A DNA stretch of 39,491 nt from Roseivirga sp. UBA7431 (GTDB lineage Bacteria; Bacteroidota; Bacteroidia; Cytophagales; Cyclobacteriaceae): contig DLQN01000077.1 of the NCBI GenBank assembly GCA_002477595.1, forward strand, positions 1 through 39,491. Reading direction: 5' to 3'. The position numbers were made by a program, and so were the translations under genes. This document shows positions 23,989 through 33,400 of the stretch, in pieces. A model generated the notes under the pieces. It saw nothing but the letters and a program-made list of their open reading frames with translations, was not told the DNA's origin and did no database searches. Each line of letters opens with the position of its first letter. The stretch's first letter is position 1.

Positions 23989-25596
23989 ATGAGGCAAACC
24001 AAATCCTACATTTTTATTCTGTTCTCAGTCCTTCTGTTGGCAAATTGTCAGCCTGATATCGAAACCGTTCCAATTGTTAACGAAACCAAAAGAAGAGTAG
24101 TCAAAGCAGAAGATATACCTAAGGTGACAAGTACTTTATTAGGTAAACTTGGCCTAAGCAACGGTACACAACGGCTCGCCATGAATAGCTCTGATGTTCA
24201 AAGTGAATTCGAGATTGATTGGGATAAGATTTTGCAATCAATAGATTCGGTTGGTGGGCAGACGTATACCTTTAATGTGAGCCCGTCAGAACAAGATCCT
24301 ACGATATTTTATAATTTGGTGATCAAGTTTACTCCAGATGGGAGCCCTTATAAACCTTTTTTAATGAAATATGAGTTGGATTCCGCTTTTGCTACAACCT
24401 ATTTATTCACGGGCTCGCTGGAGAATTTTGTGGGCCTTGTAACTAAGATCCCTTTGAGTTCAAGCAATTTATCTGGTGGAGATTATGATGTTAATCTGGG
24501 GCCTAACAACGTAAGAATGGTGAGTAGTGACCCAGATTGTCCCACTCAAACCATTTTTGATTCGAGTGATGGTAGTTCAGGTGGTGGACCTGGATCTTTG
24601 TCGGGGCCTGGTACAGGTGGTACGGGGGGTACCTACGTTACTGTCCAGCGCTGTGATTACTATCTTGTAAAAAACCCTTACGATACTTATGTTGAAGGCC
24701 AATATTCTAGTTCGGACTTTTATTACACTATGGAAGAGGACTGTTATGAATACAGTTATTACTCTCATACTGAATCACCTGACGGAAGCAATTGTGATAC
24801 TGGTGATGGTGAGGTGCCTATTCTTTTGCCTCCAGGAGCTGATGATTGGGAGCAAGACATTTGTGAATCAGAGAGTTTTATCGGTAATGATTGTGTCCAA
24901 GGTATATGGGAGATTATGAAACAAAACAATGTAGCTTTTAACAACTTAGGATCATTCTTAGGTGAAAGGCCTATTGCTGAATTGTGTCTCGACATACAAA
25001 ATCTCAACGACCCGACAAGAGACGTTCAGGCCAATGGTAATACGGCTCTTTCTGGCTCTACTATTAAAGCAAAGGTCACTATTACTTTGAATTCTCAGAG
25101 TCTGAATAGGTCTAAATTAGGTATAGCAAGAACTATACTGCATGAAACAGTTCATGCTGAATTGTATGCCATGATTGTGGAAGCTAATGGAAAAGATGCT
25201 CTTGAAGCGTATATAGCACAAAACCCGCAAAAGGAACGTTTTCAACTCATTTGGGAATATATTAATGAGTTTCCACCAACTACCAGTGCCGCGGGTTGGC
25301 AGCACGAATTCATGGCTGACTACTATTTAACATCTATGGTTGAATCTATGAGAGAATTGAGTAGTGACTTGGTTTCAGATTCCTACAAGAACTATATTGC
25401 TGTAGATCCCATCGTATACCCACTTAACGGTGATGCGTTCCCATGGAACTGGAACGATTTTTATATAGCTCTGTCTTGGGTGGGTCTAAAAAAGACAACA
25501 GAATGGGATAAATTAAGTGATGATTTAAAATCCAAATACGATGCTTACACGAGACAATATGAAGAGTTGGAAGTCCTTAGTGCGAAGTGTTCATAA
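23989..25596 (+). CDS. Lipoprotein with HExxH zinc-metallopeptidase motif
   Basis: 535 residues. Lipobox with Cys20 (LLLANC). Residues 30-185 are an unassigned beta-rich region. Residues about 192-216 form a Gly/Ser/Pro-rich linker, followed by a Cys-rich segment (about 220-302). The last third has ILHETVHAELY (His385, Glu386, His389) and, 50 residues on, WQHEFMADYY (His439, Glu440), which look like a zinc-peptidase active site. I cannot place it in a named peptidase family. The preceding 123 bp are extremely AT-rich. The next gene overlaps its 3' end by 38 bp, so a three-gene operon is likely. Confidence 0.75.
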   Translation: MRQTKSYIFILFSVLLLANCQPDIETVPIVNETKRRVVKAEDIPKVTSTLLGKLGLSNGTQRLAMNSSDVQSEFEIDWDKILQSIDSVGGQTYTFNVSPSEQDPTIFYNLVIKFTPDGSPYKPFLMKYELDSAFATTYLFTGSLENFVGLVTKIPLSSSNLSGGDYDVNLGPNNVRMVSSDPDCPTQTIFDSSDGSSGGGPGSLSGPGTGGTGGTYVTVQRCDYYLVKNPYDTYVEGQYSSSDFYYTMEEDCYEYSYYSHTESPDGSNCDTGDGEVPILLPPGADDWEQDICESESFIGNDCVQGIWEIMKQNNVAFNNLGSFLGERPIAELCLDIQNLNDPTRDVQANGNTALSGSTIKAKVTITLNSQSLNRSKLGIARTILHETVHAELYAMIVEANGKDALEAYIAQNPQKERFQLIWEYINEFPPTTSAAGWQHEFMADYYLTSMVESMRELSSDLVSDSYKNYIAVDPIVYPLNGDAFPWNWNDFYIALSWVGLKKTTEWDKLSDDLKSKYDAYTRQYEELEVLSAKCS

Positions 25597-26092
25597 TTGC
25601 TTCCTATTGGCTATCATAAGCCAATCTGTTTGTTTTGCACAGGTAGAAGTTGCGGGTGATAGTGTCTTTATTTTATTCGAACCAGATTATAATACTGTTG
25701 TAGACCTTGGAAAGAAGGATTTTTATAAGCCTCTATCAAGATATCCTAATGACGTGAGTAGGATGTATTCTATACGTCAATTTAGGTTTTGTGCTTCTTG
25801 CGATGGGTTTAAATGGGCTAAAAGATCTACTTTTCCTTTTGTTTTTTATTTCAGCCCAAAGGAAGTAAGCCGTGATAATTGGGATTCTGAATACTTTGAT
25901 GTTACAATGGACTATTTTTATAGCCGGGAAGTTTTTGATCAGAATTGGTTCAATAACACACCCTCAGAAGAAATTGAAAAGATTCTTACGAAAGCCGGAA
26001 AAAATGTATTCTTGGTAGATAAGAGCTATCTCTATAATGGCAAGTACATTATGTTGAGAGTTTTCTACGAAAAAAATAGCACAAATCATTGA
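25559..26092 (+). CDS. Small exported protein of unknown function
   Basis: 177 residues from the ATG at 25559. A signal peptide (KSLVRSVHNCFLLAIISQSVCFAQ) ends about residue 28. The frame also has an ATG at 25541, but the later start gives a better signal sequence. The mature part is rich in Phe, Tyr and Asp and has a CASC pair (FRFCASCDGFKW) that might bind metal or form a disulfide. I recognise no family. The gene overlaps the HExxH lipoprotein by 38 bp and the next gene by 4 bp (TTGA), so the three are probably made together. Confidence 0.65.
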   Translation: MKSWKSLVRSVHNCFLLAIISQSVCFAQVEVAGDSVFILFEPDYNTVVDLGKKDFYKPLSRYPNDVSRMYSIRQFRFCASCDGFKWAKRSTFPFVFYFSPKEVSRDNWDSEYFDVTMDYFYSREVFDQNWFNNTPSEEIEKILTKAGKNVFLVDKSYLYNGKYIMLRVFYEKNSTNH

Positions 26093-26535
26093 AAAAACAG
26101 ACGGGGAAGTTGCTGTTAGCAGTGATACCTACAGTTGGGGTGATCATTCTATTAGATGTTACTTTCAAATTTTTGATCGAATACTTTCATATCATCTCGC
26201 TAAAGCCAGTGGTTTACTATTCATCATCGATTGACCTTTCGACTGGTTACTTTTCGAGCTTGGGCTTGACTTTGGTAATCTCTGGTTGGGTCTATTGCAT
26301 TTACTATTTATTGTACTCATTATTAAGCCCTAGACTTGATAAACTCCAATTGTATATTAAGTGGCTTCTTTCTTATTTCTACTACCTTTTATTCTTTTCA
26401 ATAGCTGATTTTTTATTTGAGGGCTATAGAATGGATGTTTTGTTGGTATTGATCATTACGTCAGTACCAATGTCACTTTTAACAATGAGGCTGGTTCCCT
26501 TTAGAGGTTTTAGGAAATCTACTTTGACAAATTGA
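26089..26535 (+). CDS. Small polytopic membrane protein of unknown function
   Basis: 148 residues with about four hydrophobic segments (roughly 8-28, 52-78, 88-108, 113-135) and a basic C-terminus. No ATG is available near the start. TTG at 26089-26091 overlaps the TGA of the preceding gene as TTGA, which is the basis for calling it. I know of no family. The order lipoprotein, exported protein, membrane protein suggests a small envelope-linked cassette, but its role is unknown. Confidence 0.6.
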   Translation: MKKQTGKLLLAVIPTVGVIILLDVTFKFLIEYFHIISLKPVVYYSSSIDLSTGYFSSLGLTLVISGWVYCIYYLLYSLLSPRLDKLQLYIKWLLSYFYYLLFFSIADFLFEGYRMDVLLVLIITSVPMSLLTMRLVPFRGFRKSTLTN

Positions 26536-26632
26536 AGGCTAATGATAAGAGAAAGTATATTATCTATGCTCCAACTCTTGTAATAATAATTTTGATTAAT
26601 TAATGTGGAGTTATGATCTAAATGTCATCTTC

Positions 26633-27028
26633 ATGAAAACGCTTTTTGTAATCGCTTTTTTATTCGTTTTGTCTATAGAGGCTTGCGGTCAATAGAAGGA
26701 AGTTTCTCATTCCCGCTGGAATCAGAAGATTCAAGGGACTTGGATAACAGAAAAAGACGCTAAGAGCAAGTGGGTCTTCACCAGTGGTGGTAATTGTAAA
26801 AAATATTACAATGGTGAATTACTGAATACATATGCCTACTCGATGAATAATACATCACCTCAATGCGGAGAGACTGTTCCAGTGAATAGCAATACACAAT
26901 ATTTGAAATTGACTAAGATAGGGAAGGTTGATACTGAGTACTGTTATGAAATAAATGGAATCACAGCCCAAAAACTCTCATTAAGACAAATTGGTAGAGG
27001 CGGCTTGTTATTATTCAATAAGCAATAG
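26633..27028 (+). pseudogene. Lipocalin-like lipoprotein gene interrupted by in-frame TAG
   Basis: The ATG at 26633 opens a lipoprotein leader (MKTLFVIAFLFVLSIEACGQ, Cys18) that ends at TAG 26693-26695. The same frame then continues without a stop for 110 codons to TAG 27026-27028. The continuation (IQGTWITEKDAKSKWVFTSGG, YYNGELLNTYAYS, YLKLTKIGK, CYEINGITAQKLSLRQIGRGGLLLF) reads as a typical small Bacteroidota lipocalin-like lipoprotein of about 130 residues. A single base change would restore it. It is therefore a nonsense pseudogene, a read-through case or a sequence error. A shared terminator follows at 27049. Confidence 0.75.
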
Positions 27029-27048
27029 TATCCAACACTTCAAGGCAT

Positions 27049-27082
27049 AAAAAAGCCCGATTCGAATGAGTCGGGCTTTTTT
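27049..27082. terminator. Bidirectional terminator
   Basis: AAAAAAGCCCGA (27049-27060) pairs with TCGGGCTTTTTT (27071-27082) around a 10-base loop. It sits between the plus-strand lipoprotein pseudogene and the convergent htrA gene, 1 bp from the htrA stop. Confidence 0.88.
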
Positions 27083-27083
27083 G

Positions 27084-28565
27084 TTATCTGCTGAACCGAT
27101 AGGTCTCGGTTCTTTGTCTTCCACTTTTATCTACAATTTGGAAGTATATCTTTCCATAATATTGCTCAATGTACTTGGCCAGTGCGGCTGGATTATTGGC
27201 GTATTTCCCATTCACCGCAACAATAATGTCTCCTTCCTCAATGTCATCAAGTTTTCTAAAGAAACCACTCTCCATGTCAATCTTGCTCACCTTCACACCA
27301 TAATTGAGTCTTAAGCTTTCTCTTTCGGATTCGGTGAGTGCTCTAAACTCTGCCCCTAGGTAGCCTGAGAAATAAATGTCATCCTCTTTAAGAGAGTTGT
27401 CGCTACTGAGGATATCCGTATTTCCCAGTATATTTTCAAGCGTTAAATCGGCTTCATACAGTCGGTTACTTCGTTCATATTGAATTCTTATCTCGTCTCC
27501 AGGCGACATTGAATTGATGACTTCCTCAAAACTCGCTTTGCTCGAGATAGATTTGCTCCCAATTTTTTTGATTACATCACCAGATGCTAATCCGGCTTTG
27601 TCAGCAGCACCGCTTCTACGAATGGACTGGATGAGGACACCTTCTAAGTTGCTCAGTTTTTCTTCCTTGGCGACTTTTTCGTCAATCTCTATGACTTCGG
27701 CTCCGGTGTATGCCTTTTGAACCACCTTATACTTCTTCAGGTCTTCCACAATTTTTTCAACTACATCTGAAGGTACTGCGAAGCCATAACCTGCATAAGA
27801 ACCTGTGCGTGAAATAATAGATGTGTTGATGCCAATCAGCTCTCCATCGGTATTCACCAAAGCACCACCGCTGTTGCCCGGGTTGATGGCTGCATCTGTT
27901 TGGATATATAATTTGATAGGGAAGTTTTCGCGAATCGCTTTCGAGTCGCTACCAATCGCACTGACTATACCGGCCGTAACCGTTGAAGTTAAATTGAACG
28001 GGTTACCAACTGCGAGTACCCAGTCTCCGACTCGAACATCTTTACTAGGGGCTAGATCAATGGCGGGTAAGTCATTCGCTTCAATTTTGAGTACAGCTAT
28101 GTCCGTGCTTGGATCACTTCCTACCAATCTAGCTTGATAAGTTCTCTTCTCATGCTGAACTTCGATAGCATCTGCTCCTTCAATCACGTGGTGATTGGTG
28201 ATAATATATCCATCCTTAGAATAAATTACACCAGATCCAGAACCTATGGCTACGCCACTATTTGAGCTGCTTCTGCCACCATTAAAGTACTCCATAAAGC
28301 TCATGCTTCTTCGGCTTCTTTGAATGTTTTTGATGTAAACCACGCTACTTACTGACTTTTCAGCCGCTAGTCGAAAGTCAACAGGGATAGCAGGTGAGGC
28401 TTCCTCATATCTTTCTCTGGACTCGTAATTAGCTTGCTGAAAGTTTGCCGGTACTTCACGTATCACTTCAGTGATAGTGTTTATACCAGATAGTTTTTGA
28501 TAAGTAAAAGCTCCTGCGATTCCACTTGTAAAGGCAATCAGGACAATAGCAATCTTGCTCTTCAT
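27084..28565 (-). CDS. DegP/DegQ-like (HtrA) serine protease
   Basis: 493 residues. An N-terminal signal or anchor segment (5-22) is followed by a trypsin-like protease domain with the complete triad His126 (TNHHV), Asp155 (DIAVL) and Ser232 (GNSGG), then two PDZ domains (about 290-380 and 400-490). HtrA proteases degrade or refold damaged periplasmic proteins. It is transcribed away from dxr-rseP across a 316-bp spacer. Together with RseP, Lon and HslU it gives this region a protein-quality-control theme. Regulation is not evident, since no good TAnnTTTG box lies upstream. Confidence 0.95.
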   Translation of the reverse strand: MKSKIAIVLIAFTSGIAGAFTYQKLSGINTITEVIREVPANFQQANYESRERYEEASPAIPVDFRLAAEKSVSSVVYIKNIQRSRRSMSFMEYFNGGRSSSNSGVAIGSGSGVIYSKDGYIITNHHVIEGADAIEVQHEKRTYQARLVGSDPSTDIAVLKIEANDLPAIDLAPSKDVRVGDWVLAVGNPFNLTSTVTAGIVSAIGSDSKAIRENFPIKLYIQTDAAINPGNSGGALVNTDGELIGINTSIISRTGSYAGYGFAVPSDVVEKIVEDLKKYKVVQKAYTGAEVIEIDEKVAKEEKLSNLEGVLIQSIRRSGAADKAGLASGDVIKKIGSKSISSKASFEEVINSMSPGDEIRIQYERSNRLYEADLTLENILGNTDILSSDNSLKEDDIYFSGYLGAEFRALTESERESLRLNYGVKVSKIDMESGFFRKLDDIEEGDIIVAVNGKYANNPAALAKYIEQYYGKIYFQIVDKSGRQRTETYRFSR

Positions 28566-28881
28566 ATTTATTTCTTTTAAAAGCTGTTTAAAAAAGTGCT
28601 CTTGGTTTCAACTGAAATTTAGAGCACGATGAGTTATCAGTTTTTCTTATTCAAACTTACGTTTCGCAGATTAATTGGGTTGTTCTAAGCTGTTAATTAA
28701 AGTTAAATGAGAAGTATTAAAGCTAAACCATGTTAAAAGCCATTTTGTTGGCTAAGGGTATTCTATAATACTCATCGACAATAGCATTTGGTGACCTTTT
28801 AAAAAGGTCTAAATTTGCACCGCTATCAGCCAATTCAGGTGCAATGCCCTAGGCTGAGTAGAAAGTCAAAAATAAATCCAT
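28566..28881. other. Divergent spacer between htrA and dxr
   Basis: This 316-bp AT-rich spacer holds the dxr promoter and its palindrome (28787-28817). Between the promoter and dxr, TCAGCC (about 28826-28831) and GGCTGA (about 28852-28857) could pair across a 20-base loop, a weak stem. I found no gene-like frame and no recognisable riboswitch. Confidence 0.6.
28787..28817 (+). promoter_or_regulatory. dxr-rseP promoter with palindrome filling the spacer
   Basis: TTTG at 28787-28790, a 19-bp spacer and TAAATTTG at 28810-28817 match the Bacteroidota -33/-7 promoter exactly. GACCTTTT (28793-28800) and AAAAGGTC (28802-28809) make a perfect 8-bp inverted repeat around one base that occupies 17 of the 19 spacer bases, a position suited to an operator. 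Confidence 0.75.
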
Positions 28882-30039
28882 TTGTCAGAAAAAAAACATA
28901 TCGCCATTCTTGGCTCAACTGGTTCTATTGGTACACAAGCCCTTGATGTAATCAGGGCCAACCAAGATAAATTTGTAGTTGAGGTGCTGACTGCGATGAA
29001 CAATAGCCAATTGCTTATTGAACAGGCAAAGGAATTCAAGCCAAACACAGTTGTTATCACAAATGAAAGTCTTTATGATCAAGTGTTTGATGCACTAGAT
29101 GCGTTGGACATCAAAGTGTATGCGGGTGCAAATGCCTTGAATTCTGTTGTTCAAATGGAGGATATCGATATTGTTTTGACGGCATTGGTTGGCTATGCAG
29201 GTTTAAAACCGACAATTTCGGCAATCGAAAGCGGTAAGAACATTGCCTTGGCCAATAAAGAAACGATGGTTGTGGCGGGGGAGTTGGTGACCAGCTTAGC
29301 ACAAGAGAAAGCTGTGAATATTTATCCAGTGGATTCAGAGCATTCAGCGATTTTTCAGTGTTTGGTTGGCGAATTTCATAACCCAATTGAAAAAATTATT
29401 CTTACTGCATCAGGAGGTCCTTTTAGAGGTAAAGATCGAGAGGCATTACTTCAGGTAAAGAAAGAGCAGGCGCTCAAACATCCGAATTGGGATATGGGTG
29501 CCAAGATTACGATCGACTCAGCTAGTCTTATGAATAAGGGACTGGAGGTGATCGAAGCCAAATGGCTTTTTAACCTAAGAATGGATCAAATTGATGTGAT
29601 TGTTCATCCACAATCCATTATTCACTCAATGGTGCAGTTTGAGGACGGTAGTATCAAAGCTCAGATGGGCTTACCTGATATGAAGTTGCCGATTCAATTT
29701 GCGTTGAGTTATCCTGATCGTATCAAATCTGATTTTCCAAGATTCAATTTTGTAGACTACCCGCAGCTAACATTTGAGCAGCCGGATATGGAAACATTTA
29801 GAAACCTTGGATTGGCCTTTGAGTCAATGAAACAAGGAGGTAATATGCCTTGTATCTTGAATGCCGCTAATGAAGTTGCGGTAGCCAAGTTTTTAAAAGA
29901 TGAAATAGGCTTTTTGGAAATGTCTGACCTTATTGAGAATTGTATGGCAAAGGCATCCTTTATCAAAACGCCAACGTATGAGGACTATGTCTTGTCCGAC
30001 ACAGAAACTAGAGAATTAGCAAAAGCATATAAAAATTAA
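28882..30039 (+). CDS. dxr: 1-deoxy-D-xylulose 5-phosphate reductoisomerase
   Basis: 385 residues, the normal length. NADPH motif GSTGSIGTQAL near the start, then ALANKETMVVAGE, PVDSEHSAIFQCL and LTASGGPFRG in the substrate and metal site, and SASLMNKGLEVIEA. It converts DXP to MEP with NADPH in the non-mevalonate isoprenoid pathway. An in-frame TAA at 28873-28875 leaves no upstream ATG, so the TTG at 28882-28884 is the only reasonable start (MSEKKHIAIL). Its TAA overlaps the rseP ATG by one base. Confidence 0.96.
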   Translation: MSEKKHIAILGSTGSIGTQALDVIRANQDKFVVEVLTAMNNSQLLIEQAKEFKPNTVVITNESLYDQVFDALDALDIKVYAGANALNSVVQMEDIDIVLTALVGYAGLKPTISAIESGKNIALANKETMVVAGELVTSLAQEKAVNIYPVDSEHSAIFQCLVGEFHNPIEKIILTASGGPFRGKDREALLQVKKEQALKHPNWDMGAKITIDSASLMNKGLEVIEAKWLFNLRMDQIDVIVHPQSIIHSMVQFEDGSIKAQMGLPDMKLPIQFALSYPDRIKSDFPRFNFVDYPQLTFEQPDMETFRNLGLAFESMKQGGNMPCILNAANEVAVAKFLKDEIGFLEMSDLIENCMAKASFIKTPTYEDYVLSDTETRELAKAYKN

Positions 30040-31373
30040 TGGAAACCATTGTTCAAATAGCCCAGCTACTGCTGGCGCTTTCAATTTTAGTAGGGATACA
30101 CGAAGGCGGTCACATGGTGACGGCCAAAATGTTTGGTATGAAGGTCGAGAAGTTCTTCATTGGTTTTCCTCCCACCATATTTTCATTCAAAAGGGGTGAA
30201 ACAGAATACGGTTTAGGGGCTATCCCTCTTGGGGGCTTTGTGAAAATATCCGGAATGATCGATGAATCGATGGATAAGGAGCAAATGGCTAAACCACCTC
30301 AATCTTGGGAGTTTCGTTCTAAGCCAGCTTGGCAACGACTGATCGTTATGTTGGGCGGTGTCATTGTCAATGTAATAGCAGGTGTGGCCGCAATGATCAT
30401 TTTGACTTATAACACTGGTGATGAATATATTCCAAGTGAGGTTGTATTAAAAAGTGGAATACAGGCCTTTGACTATGGAGAGCAATTTGGTTTCAAAACA
30501 GGAGATATTATTCTCGATGTCAATGGAGAATCATATGAAAGATTTAGTGAAGTAATCAACCCTTCGGTTTTCTTAGAATCTGATGCTTACTACACGGTTT
30601 TGAGGGATGGTGAGAAACTAAGAATAGACGTTCCAAGTGATGCCCTTGATATTATGTCTGGTGATAAAGGGTTCAGAGCCAATTATATTAATCCGAGGCT
30701 ACCTTTTTTAGTGGCCTACTTGGATGATAAGGAGTATCAAGCGAATTCAAATGCGAAGAATGCAGGGATTCAAATGGGTGATAAAATCACCTATATAGAA
30801 GATACACAAATTGAATATTGGGATCAGATGAAACCAGTATTGAGTAGTTATGCTGGAGAGTCTGTAGTTGTCAAGATTGATCGTGAAGGTGAGTTATTAG
30901 AGTTTAACGTACCTGTAAACGCAGATACCACAATTGGTATATTAATAGGTTCATTGCTTGAGACTAAAATTAGAGAATATACGTTTGGTGAAGCTGTTAC
31001 AAAGGGAACTGGTGATGCTTTTGGTATGGTGATTTTGAATGCTAGGGCAATGGGTAAAATGTTTACTGGTGGTCTTTCAGCAAGAAGCTTGAGTGGTCCA
31101 ATTGGTATCGTAGAGATGTTCCCTAAAACTTGGGACTGGAATGCCTTCTGGTTTACTACAGGCTTTATTTCAATGATTTTGGCGTTTATGAACTTACTAC
31201 CAATCCCAGCATTAGATGGTGGTCACGTAATGTTCTTGCTTTACGAAATGATTTCTGGTAAGGCGCCTTCAGATAAGTTTTTGGAAGGCGCTCAGAAAGT
31301 TGGGATGTTAATCTTGCTCACGCTGATGGTGTTTGTATTTGGTAATGATATTCTGAAGCTATTCGGGATATAA
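30039..31373 (+). CDS. rseP: RseP-type site-2 intramembrane zinc protease
   Basis: 444 residues. The first membrane segment carries HEGGH (His21, Glu22, His25). A PDZ region with central insert lies at about 130-300, and the C-terminal membrane segments contain NLLPIPALDGGHV with the third metal ligand Asp. The protease cleaves membrane-bound anti-sigma factors or remnant signal peptides. Coupling to dxr by a TAATG overlap is a common arrangement in this phylum. No anti-sigma gene lies next to it, so the substrate is unknown. Confidence 0.95.
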   Translation: METIVQIAQLLLALSILVGIHEGGHMVTAKMFGMKVEKFFIGFPPTIFSFKRGETEYGLGAIPLGGFVKISGMIDESMDKEQMAKPPQSWEFRSKPAWQRLIVMLGGVIVNVIAGVAAMIILTYNTGDEYIPSEVVLKSGIQAFDYGEQFGFKTGDIILDVNGESYERFSEVINPSVFLESDAYYTVLRDGEKLRIDVPSDALDIMSGDKGFRANYINPRLPFLVAYLDDKEYQANSNAKNAGIQMGDKITYIEDTQIEYWDQMKPVLSSYAGESVVVKIDREGELLEFNVPVNADTTIGILIGSLLETKIREYTFGEAVTKGTGDAFGMVILNARAMGKMFTGGLSARSLSGPIGIVEMFPKTWDWNAFWFTTGFISMILAFMNLLPIPALDGGHVMFLLYEMISGKAPSDKFLEGAQKVGMLILLTLMVFVFGNDILKLFGI

Positions 31374-31395
31374 CTTAGTTATTACCATCATTGAA

Positions 31396-33362
31396 TTATT
31401 TTTTAGGCGGGTTTCGATAGATTTCGAATTCAACTCGCCTATTTAATTTTTTATCCTCATCGGTTTTTTCGTCTTTAATAATAGGCATCTCACTCCCATA
31501 TCCCATAGCGAAGATTCTTTGTGGATTAATAGAAGATCTATTGATTAAATAACGTTTAATGGCATCAGCATGCTGTTGAGATAGCTTTAAGTTTGATAAA
31601 GCGTTGCCACTTGAGTCGGTGTGTCCTGAAATGTTAAGATTGAAGGTTGGGTTATCAATCAGAAAGTCTATCACCTTATCGAGGTCTGTCTCCATCACAG
31701 GCAGAATCTTGGAGCTGGCATTTTCAAACTCAATTGTGGAGAATTCAATTTTGCTGCCAACTTGTTCCACGACCCCTTCATAATCCGTGTCGCCATCAAG
31801 AAAGAATAGCTTCTCTAACCTGAAGAAATCATCTCCCTGAACGATCAGTAAGTAATTTCTCTCGTTGATCAAGTCAAACTCAAAAGTGCCGTCATCTCTT
31901 GCGAACTTCGGTGCTACTTCAATGCCCTCATCTAGGTCAATAATAGACACAATGGCATTCTTTGGTATTTTCCTGTTACCTCACTAATCTTTCCACTGAA
32001 CCTGGTCGTGGCTGAAGGTTGCCCAGCCATTGGCAATGGAAAAGAATAAAGGTCAAGGTTCTTCATACTTTCTTCTTTTGACCGAGAATAGAATATAAAC
32101 TCGGATTGCTGATCAATGCTAAAGTAGAATTCTGTACCGATACCATTAATTAATGGGCCGATGTTAATGGGCTCAGACCATTGACCTTTCTCTTTATAGG
32201 CTTTGTAAATGTCATAGTCTCCAAAGTTGAGCAAGTGTCCATTACTACTGAAGTAAAGCACATTGAATTAGCGATGATAAAATGGGCTCACTTCGTTATT
32301 TCGAGTGTTGATGATAGGGCCTAAGTTTTGAGCTTCACCCCATCTTCCTCGATTGTCTTTGACACTGAAGTATAGGTCAGCAAGCCCGAATCCACCCCTT
32401 CGGTCTGATGAAAAGTAGAGTGTGTCTTCGGTGGCGTTAAGGCTTGGGTGTGAATCCCATTGACCTGAGTTAACTTTCTCTCCAAGGTTTTTAGGTGTAG
32501 TCCATAGTGTGTCTCCTTGAAAGTTGGACATATATAAATCACAGTTACCAAGGCCATCGGGCGCCTCGCAACGAGAGAAGAAGAGTGATTTTCCACTCTG
32601 CGACAAGAAGCCAGATCCATCGTTATATCTAGAGTTGATGTTAGGTATCATTTCGGCCTTTCCCCAGCCATTTTCAGTATTCAGTGTATAGAATAAATCT
32701 TCATTGACAGATTTATTGATGCCAGTATTCACAGAATTTCTCTTTGATGTGAAAATCAATACGGAATCATTGCTTGAGACCATTGGCGCATAATCTTCGC
32801 TCATCGAATTGACTCGAGGGCCCATACTTGTTAGGACACTACGGGGAGGGATGAGTGTATCGACTTGCCTTCTGAAATCAACAAGGTCATAGTAATATGC
32901 TAAGGGTACGTAATAAGACTTTTTATCTCTATTTAAGGAGTCATACCTAGCTGTAATGGAGGGCACATCAAGCCCTTGGCGAGAGTGCTTCAGCACAAGC
33001 GCGTAAAGTGGTTTTGCTTCTTCTGGCGATCCAAATATTTCAGTAAGCTTGGCTAGTCGCCAGATGTAATAGGTTTGCAACGCGAAGTTCTGTGTTCCGA
33101 AGTTCGAAACGTACTTCTTTAATTCGGGATAAAGGGCTTGCCAGTTACGCTCTTGGTCGAGTTTGGCAATCTTTTTCTCAAGCTTTTTATTCAGGTAAAC
33201 GGGTGTTTTATTGATGTTTGGGAAAACAAGGTCAGAAATATCAACGGCTACCGAATCAGAGCTCAGCACCATCGTTTTAGTCCGTTTTTTGAATAACTGT
33301 CCATGCACTGCTAAGGAGCAGTTGAGTAATATGAGTGTCAAGACAATTCCTCGTCTGAGCAT
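31396..33362 (-). pseudogene. PorE-like OmpA/PD40 envelope protein gene with a nonsense codon and a frameshift
   Basis: Signal peptide (to AVHGQ), TPR-like region (about 45-150), PD40 beta-propeller repeats (LYFSSDRRGGFGLADLY; VLYFSSNGHLLNFGDYDIY), a carboxypeptidase-regulatory-like domain and a C-terminal OmpA peptidoglycan-binding domain (ISGHTDSSGNALSNLKLS; LNRRVEFEI) lie in sequence. This is the architecture of PorE of the type IX secretion system and its paralogues, about 655 residues. The frame is broken by TAA at 32268-32270 (PFYHR, stop, FNVLYFSS, same frame). It is broken again at an A-run at 31968-31971, where one extra A would restore TGKIPKNAIVSII. The parts could be read only as three fragments. 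Confidence 0.85.
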
Positions 33363-33400
33363 GGATTGGTATTGATTGATTCTAGGTGAATTTATGAAAA

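Noticed and set aside
28826..28857. Possible riboswitch in the dxr leader
   Set aside because: Only one 6-bp stem with a long loop can be seen, and it matches no riboswitch class that I know.
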